64,000 nt of DNA. Origin: JBCCCJ01 sp039029315 (lineage in GTDB: Bacteria; Bacteroidota; Bacteroidia; J057). Numbering within the stretch: the first letter of the stretch is position 1; each line of letters starts with the position of its first letter. The stretch covers positions 33,751 to 97,750 of the forward strand of contig JBCCGK010000037.1 in assembly GCA_039029315.1 (NCBI GenBank). Direction: 5' to 3'. The notes beneath the pieces were generated by a model. The model did not search any database. It worked only from the letters and a program-made list of their open reading frames with translations, and was not told where the DNA came from. The position numbers and the translations under genes were made by a program. Shown here one piece after another: positions 60,260-64,000 of the stretch.

Positions 60260-61402
60260 TTATTCAAAACTTCCCTTAACAATGATCCTACGATCAGCCA
60301 TCATGTGCTGCCCTTTCGCAAATACATCTGTCAGTTCCCATTGGTCTGTAAAGCAGCACAGATCAGCATCAGCTCCAGGAACAATCCTTCCTTTATTGGG
60401 CAGTCCCAAATTCTTTGCTGGATTGCTGGTGATGAGAGAGAACGCTTGTGAAATGGACAATCCTCCCTCTTGAATGAGAGAAATGACCTCTGCGAGATTT
60501 TGATCAATCGGTGCTTGCCTGAATCCAATGCGATTTCCTGCTTCATCGAATCTACTTAGGCCTGTATTGCCATCGCTGCTAAAAGTCATTCGATCCAGGG
60601 GGATGCCTTGTTTGAGAGCATACATCACGGATTTCCAGGGTTTGGTGTATTGGCTGGCACCTGTAGTAATGTCAATCATCCCACCAAGCTTGGCAAATTC
60701 GAGGCTTTGCTCAAACAATGCTTCTGTTCGGCCGACATGAGTAGGAGAGATATGTTCAATAGGGAAATGATGTTCCTGGACCAGGCGAAACAGGATATCC
60801 ATTCTGGATTCCAGTATGCCGAGGTGAATGTGAAGGATGCCCTTCTTGCTGGCGATCTGCCCGCCAACCCGGACCTGCTGCAGATGTCGCAGCAATTCCC
60901 GATCACTGGGATAGGAAGAACGAATATCGCTGATGGCAACCTTGCACCCGATGACCTTATCAATGAAGATCATGTCCTCCTGTATTGAATGTGTGATTGT
61001 AACCGGATCTATCCCAAAATAGCTCGTCAACATATAGGCCGAAAGACCTTCCATCTCCAGAGACTTGGTTTTGGCATAGAGAGATTTGATGCTTCTGGTA
61101 CTGCCATCTGTTCCCAGCAAACCAACAACGGTTGTGGTCCCGCAAGCGATCAACTCACTGAGTTGGACTTCTGGAGTCATGGATGCGAAGCCCCTTGTTC
61201 CGCCAGCTCCCAGAATATGCATATGTTGGTCAATCAGCCCTGGAGTCAGAATCTTTCCCTGAGCATCCCATCTCTGTTGGACATAGGAATTGGGAGCAAT
61301 GTATTCCTCTATTGCCAAAATTCTTCCCCCTCCTATCAATAGATCTCTCATTCCCAGCGATTCGGGGGCATAGACATTTGCATTCTTGATCAGCAACAAC
61401 AT
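60260..61402 (-). CDS. iadA: Isoaspartyl dipeptidase (beta-aspartyl-peptidase)
   Basis: 380 aa amidohydrolase. It has the metal-binding HxH in LIDQHMHILGAGG, then GGTRGFASMTPEVQLSELI and TTTVVGLLGTDGSTRS, both characteristic of IadA, AISDIRSS, HIHLG, SPTHVGR and TFSSDGNTG (catalytic aspartate). The enzyme hydrolyses beta-aspartyl dipeptides, releasing aspartate. No signal peptide, so it acts in the cytoplasm. The start lies four bases from the stop of the DcuC-like gene. Upstream aspartate permease and downstream porins and M14 peptidase fit a scavenging pathway for isoaspartyl or cyanophycin-derived peptides. Confidence 0.88.
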   Translation of the reverse strand: MLLLIKNANVYAPESLGMRDLLIGGGRILAIEEYIAPNSYVQQRWDAQGKILTPGLIDQHMHILGAGGTRGFASMTPEVQLSELIACGTTTVVGLLGTDGSTRSIKSLYAKTKSLEMEGLSAYMLTSYFGIDPVTITHSIQEDMIFIDKVIGCKVAISDIRSSYPSDRELLRHLQQVRVGGQIASKKGILHIHLGILESRMDILFRLVQEHHFPIEHISPTHVGRTEALFEQSLEFAKLGGMIDITTGASQYTKPWKSVMYALKQGIPLDRMTFSSDGNTGLSRFDEAGNRIGFRQAPIDQNLAEVISLIQEGGLSISQAFSLITSNPAKNLGLPNKGRIVPGADADLCCFTDQWELTDVFAKGQHMMADRRIIVKGSFE

Positions 61403-61405
61403 AGA

Positions 61406-62767
61406 TTAAATAAAATGATATCCTAACATGATGATCAACCCCACAGACAACGGAATGAGATTGCGTTTGACGATGGCAAAAGTAGAGACACCTGCGATGT
61501 CAGAGGTTGCAATGATGACCCCCGCTACAGGTGAAACAGCTCTTCCCATTGAGGCTGCCAGATTCATGGGAAGGATGAATGACGTACTACTCGCGCCCAA
61601 TTTGGTCGCAATATTCGGAGCAAGTGGAGCAAATGCAAAGAAGGCGGCATTTCCACTGCCCATCAGCATGGAAGCCAGAAATATCATGATGGTCATGACA
61701 ATCCCGATCCCGACCGCACCCAGACCCAATTGTTGAGAGAGGCCAAGCAATCCATCAATAAATCCTAGCGCAATCAGCCCTTTGGAGAAAAGATCTGCGG
61801 CAATGATCAGGGTAACAACTGATTTGAAAATGTTTCCCATCCCATTCCAAAAGATGCTGAGAGAGTGAAGTACCTCGCGCAGCTTGCGGGTGCGAATAAG
61901 TTCAAAAATCAGTGCGACAAACAAACTAATGAACATCGCAGTGGTGGTATCCAAGGTGATGGGGATGGGAAAAAAACTGAATATTTTCGAAAATATGATT
62001 AACAAAATCAAGGGCATCACCGGGATGAAGGCATAATAGAGAGGAGCCGTCAATTCGACAGTCGTTTCTTCCTTCTTTTCCTGATCTGGTGCCATTTGTC
62101 GATCAAAGTAGCGATTGACAAAGAAATAGGTGAGGACCATGGACACCGTCAATGGAATCACCAGGGGAATCTGATGAGTGAGAAAATAGCCGATGGTGTC
62201 CGTCTGTACAATTTCTGTTGCACTGGCTGTGATCGCTGAGGCCGGGCCAATCCCAAACACTGTGCAAGCCGTTATGACCGAAACAGCCGATAAGCGACTT
62301 ACCCCCAGATTGACCAAAATCGGGAAAACTGACGCCATCAATAACAGGCCTAATCCGGCAGCAGAAGGAATGCAGACAAAGAGCACCTGCCCAATAGGAA
62401 TGACCAGGGCTGCTGCCAGATAAGGATGTTTTTTGAAAAGGGAGAGGGGTTTCATGGCCACATACACCAAGGCATCAGATGCACCAATCTTGTCGATATA
62501 GGCCACAAATCCACCAATAGCCATGATCATCAGGCCAACCCCCATATTGGTCTTGACAAATGATTCCTTGATATATCGAAACAAATCGAAAGCCCCCAAT
62601 CCTGTTGGCTGCTTTAATTCTGGCACCCCTAGTCCGAGTAGCTGTGCCAATATGATCATAAACAATCCTGCGATCAACAGCACGGCATGTGGATAATAGT
62701 TCTTGAGTAATAATCGCGTTACGATGATTACAAAAATTAGAGATATGATGGGGCCCAACAGTGTCAT
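61406..62767 (-). CDS. DcuC-family C4-dicarboxylate transporter
   Basis: 453 aa with about 12 hydrophobic segments. Family-like elements: LMIMAIGGFVAYIDKIGASDALV near the first third, VFGIGPASAITASATEIV in the middle, and GRAVSPVAGVIIATSDIAG near the C-terminus. DcuC proteins exchange or take up C4-dicarboxylates including aspartate. With iadA immediately downstream, the substrate may be aspartate or a beta-aspartyl dipeptide. ATG 62767 (MTLLGPIISL) is eight bases from the previous stop; the longer frame overlaps that gene. Confidence 0.83.
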   Translation of the reverse strand: MTLLGPIISLIFVIIVTRLLLKNYYPHAVLLIAGLFMIILAQLLGLGVPELKQPTGLGAFDLFRYIKESFVKTNMGVGLMIMAIGGFVAYIDKIGASDALVYVAMKPLSLFKKHPYLAAALVIPIGQVLFVCIPSAAGLGLLLMASVFPILVNLGVSRLSAVSVITACTVFGIGPASAITASATEIVQTDTIGYFLTHQIPLVIPLTVSMVLTYFFVNRYFDRQMAPDQEKKEETTVELTAPLYYAFIPVMPLILLIIFSKIFSFFPIPITLDTTTAMFISLFVALIFELIRTRKLREVLHSLSIFWNGMGNIFKSVVTLIIAADLFSKGLIALGFIDGLLGLSQQLGLGAVGIGIVMTIMIFLASMLMGSGNAAFFAFAPLAPNIATKLGASSTSFILPMNLAASMGRAVSPVAGVIIATSDIAGVSTFAIVKRNLIPLSVGLIIMLGYHFI

Positions 62768-62774
62768 AAGGATA

Positions 62775-63749
62775 TCAAAATGGGGTTCCGTCAATTTTTG
62801 TTCCTGGAGAGAATAATACGCCTGTCGTGGCATCTGAATGTTGGACAAATTCTCCCGTCAGATCCGGATTCCTGGTGTAGGATTCATTGGGATTGTTTGA
62901 CAAGGGTTCAATATCAAAGGAAAGGATTTCATTTCCTTCTGTATCAAACAGATATAAGATGTCTCCGGAATTGTTCAGGTTCATGTCTCCCGAGGTCGAT
63001 GTCTGTACCATAGCCCCACCAAAGTCTCCAGTAGGATTTCCCCCACCAAAAATGACCAAGACACCTCCTGATGGGAGGATGGTATTCGCCGGAAGGGTAT
63101 GATTGGGAGAATTGATGGCAAGATTCTCTGCATCGAAAATCTTGAATCCACTGAGGTCTGCCTCCTGTGAGGAGAGATTGACAAGTTCTATGAACTCATC
63201 TTCTTTTTGTGCATAGCTCCCATCTCCATTCGCATCCCCTGACAGGCCACTATTCCAGGGATCATACAAGACTTCATTGAGCAAGAGTTGAAGGAGGACA
63301 GGGACATCATCATCCTCAATGGTGAGACTTACTTCCTGTGCGCCTTCTTCCTGACCTCCAATGACGCCTTCGATCTCAAGGATCAAGGTCTCATTGCCTT
63401 CTTCTATCGTATCCTGAACTATTGCGATTTGGACCTCGGCAGTCATGCTGCCAGCGGGAATGAGGATCTCCGAATCAGACAAGAGGTAATCCTCCTCTAT
63501 GCTGGCAGTGCCAGAGGGAGACAAAAAGATTTGTACCTGATCTGTAGATTCATTGCTCAACTGAATGCTTAGCACTGCCTGTCCCTCTTCCTCCGATGCA
63601 ATGGCAACATCCAGGCTCATCGACACTTTCGGTGGGGGGCCTTCCACATCATTGGTATGGCAGGAGATGAGTAGGCAAATCAAACCGAGAACAGCGCCAA
63701 ATCTGCCAACAAATGGGAGGCTGAAACGGATATTTTGAGAAAGCTTCAT
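62775..63749 (-). CDS. Lipoprotein with Calx-beta-like and lamin-tail domains
   Basis: 324 aa. Lipobox LICLLISC near residue 28-30, then a Calx-beta-like fold (about 40-150, with YLLSDSEILIPAGS and EEGNETLILEIEG). A lamin-tail domain follows (LLLNEVLYDPWNSGLSGDAN, EFIELVNLSSQEADLSGFKI, ending SNNPNESYTRNPDLTG). Such proteins sit in the outer membrane and bind surfaces, calcium or DNA; the ligand here is unknown. It is first in the operon, eight bases before the transporter start. ATG 63749 was chosen because the longer frame adds no signal. Confidence 0.8.
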   Translation of the reverse strand: MKLSQNIRFSLPFVGRFGAVLGLICLLISCHTNDVEGPPPKVSMSLDVAIASEEEGQAVLSIQLSNESTDQVQIFLSPSGTASIEEDYLLSDSEILIPAGSMTAEVQIAIVQDTIEEGNETLILEIEGVIGGQEEGAQEVSLTIEDDDVPVLLQLLLNEVLYDPWNSGLSGDANGDGSYAQKEDEFIELVNLSSQEADLSGFKIFDAENLAINSPNHTLPANTILPSGGVLVIFGGGNPTGDFGGAMVQTSTSGDMNLNNSGDILYLFDTEGNEILSFDIEPLSNNPNESYTRNPDLTGEFVQHSDATTGVLFSPGTKIDGTPF

Positions 63750-63934
63750 GCGTGAAATATGCACAATAATCAGATTGCAAAAATGAATCATTCCTGATGA
63801 GAGGAAAATATAGAGAAGAACATGTGTCTGTGCAGTTGTATGAGGAGGTCAAAGAATCTCTCCTTCTTTCTGGGAATCCCGACTACATGTTCTTCTCTTG
63901 ACATCACCTAATTTATGAGTGAGAATGACCCTCT

Positions 63935-64000
63935 TTATTCTTTCACCAGGCGTTTTGTTTTCCAACTGTCTGCGGTACGAATCCGAAGCAGGTAGAGGCC
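63935..64000 (-). CDS. 3' end of a T9SS cargo gene (partial)
   Basis: The last 21 codons run in from the window end and read GLYLLRIRTADSWKTKRLVKE, the classic end of a type A T9SS C-terminal sorting domain (GxYxxRI, then a basic tail). The rest of the gene lies beyond the window. The product is exported by type IX secretion; its function cannot be judged. Confidence 0.75.
   Translation of the reverse strand, partial: GLYLLRIRTADSWKTKRLVKE

Overview
The window reads as Bacteroidota DNA, most likely a Saprospiria-like marine or aquatic lineage; this is an inference. The support is type IX secretion C-terminal sorting domains (five proteins, one cut by the window end), carboxypeptidase-regulatory-like repeats, lack of Shine-Dalgarno leaders, CHAT and caspase-like proteins, and moderate GC. 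It carries a complete iteron-type plasmid origin (ParA, ribbon-helix-helix protein, 14 iterons, two DnaA boxes, Rep_3 initiator; about 12.4-16.2 kb) beside genes normally found on the chromosome (menB, an EF-Tu paralogue, a biotin-dependent carboxylase subunit). It is therefore probably part of a megaplasmid or chromid, or a chromosome with an integrated plasmid.

Layout. 0.1-1.9 kb: biotinyl/carboxyltransferase fusion. 2.1-10.8 kb (minus strand): a three-gene NTP-dependent conflict-type system made of a CHAT protease with a STAND-like tail, a MoxR AAA+ ATPase, and a giant transmembrane vWA-like / WD40 / NlpC-P60-like / LysM protein. 11-12.2 kb: menB and a small membrane protein. 12.4-16.2 kb: partition and replication module. 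16.2-19.3 kb: GntP permease divergent from a glucarate-dehydratase-like enolase-superfamily enzyme. 19.3-21.3 kb: secreted caspase-like protein lacking its catalytic dyad, and a KilA-N protein. 21.4-27.7 kb: tricarballylate-dehydrogenase-like flavoprotein with a tripartite tricarboxylate transporter (TctC and a TctA-TctB fusion), then a methyltransferase and an EamA exporter. 27.7-33.6 kb: DinB-like protein, and a TetR regulator divergent from an ABC / HlyD / TolC export operon whose ATPase motifs are degenerate. 33.9-37.5 kb: L-domain repeat surface protein, a 33-codon gene between two terminators, and a divergent stand-alone EF-Tu. 37.7-43.5 kb: three tandem LamG-domain secreted paralogues. 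43.6-44.9 kb: DUF1572-like and SDR genes. 45.4-55.9 kb: a seven-gene operon of sigma-like factor, anti-sigma-like membrane protein, four consecutive envelope proteins with vWA-like modules, and an EAD-like/TM/TPR protein. 56-63.7 kb (minus strand): a six-gene operon with a lamin-tail lipoprotein, DcuC-like permease, isoaspartyl dipeptidase, porin, M14 carboxypeptidase and second porin, suited to scavenging aspartyl peptides. The last 66 bases hold the 3' end of another T9SS cargo gene.

The two best candidates for little-described biology are the transmembrane MoxR/vWA/CHAT system (2133-10752) and the sigma / anti-sigma / vWA-array / TPR operon (45404-55907). Both appear to connect an extracytoplasmic sensing part to a cytoplasmic regulatory part. 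No tRNA, rRNA, CRISPR array or insertion sequence was recognised. All functional calls rest on reading motifs by eye; no database search was possible.
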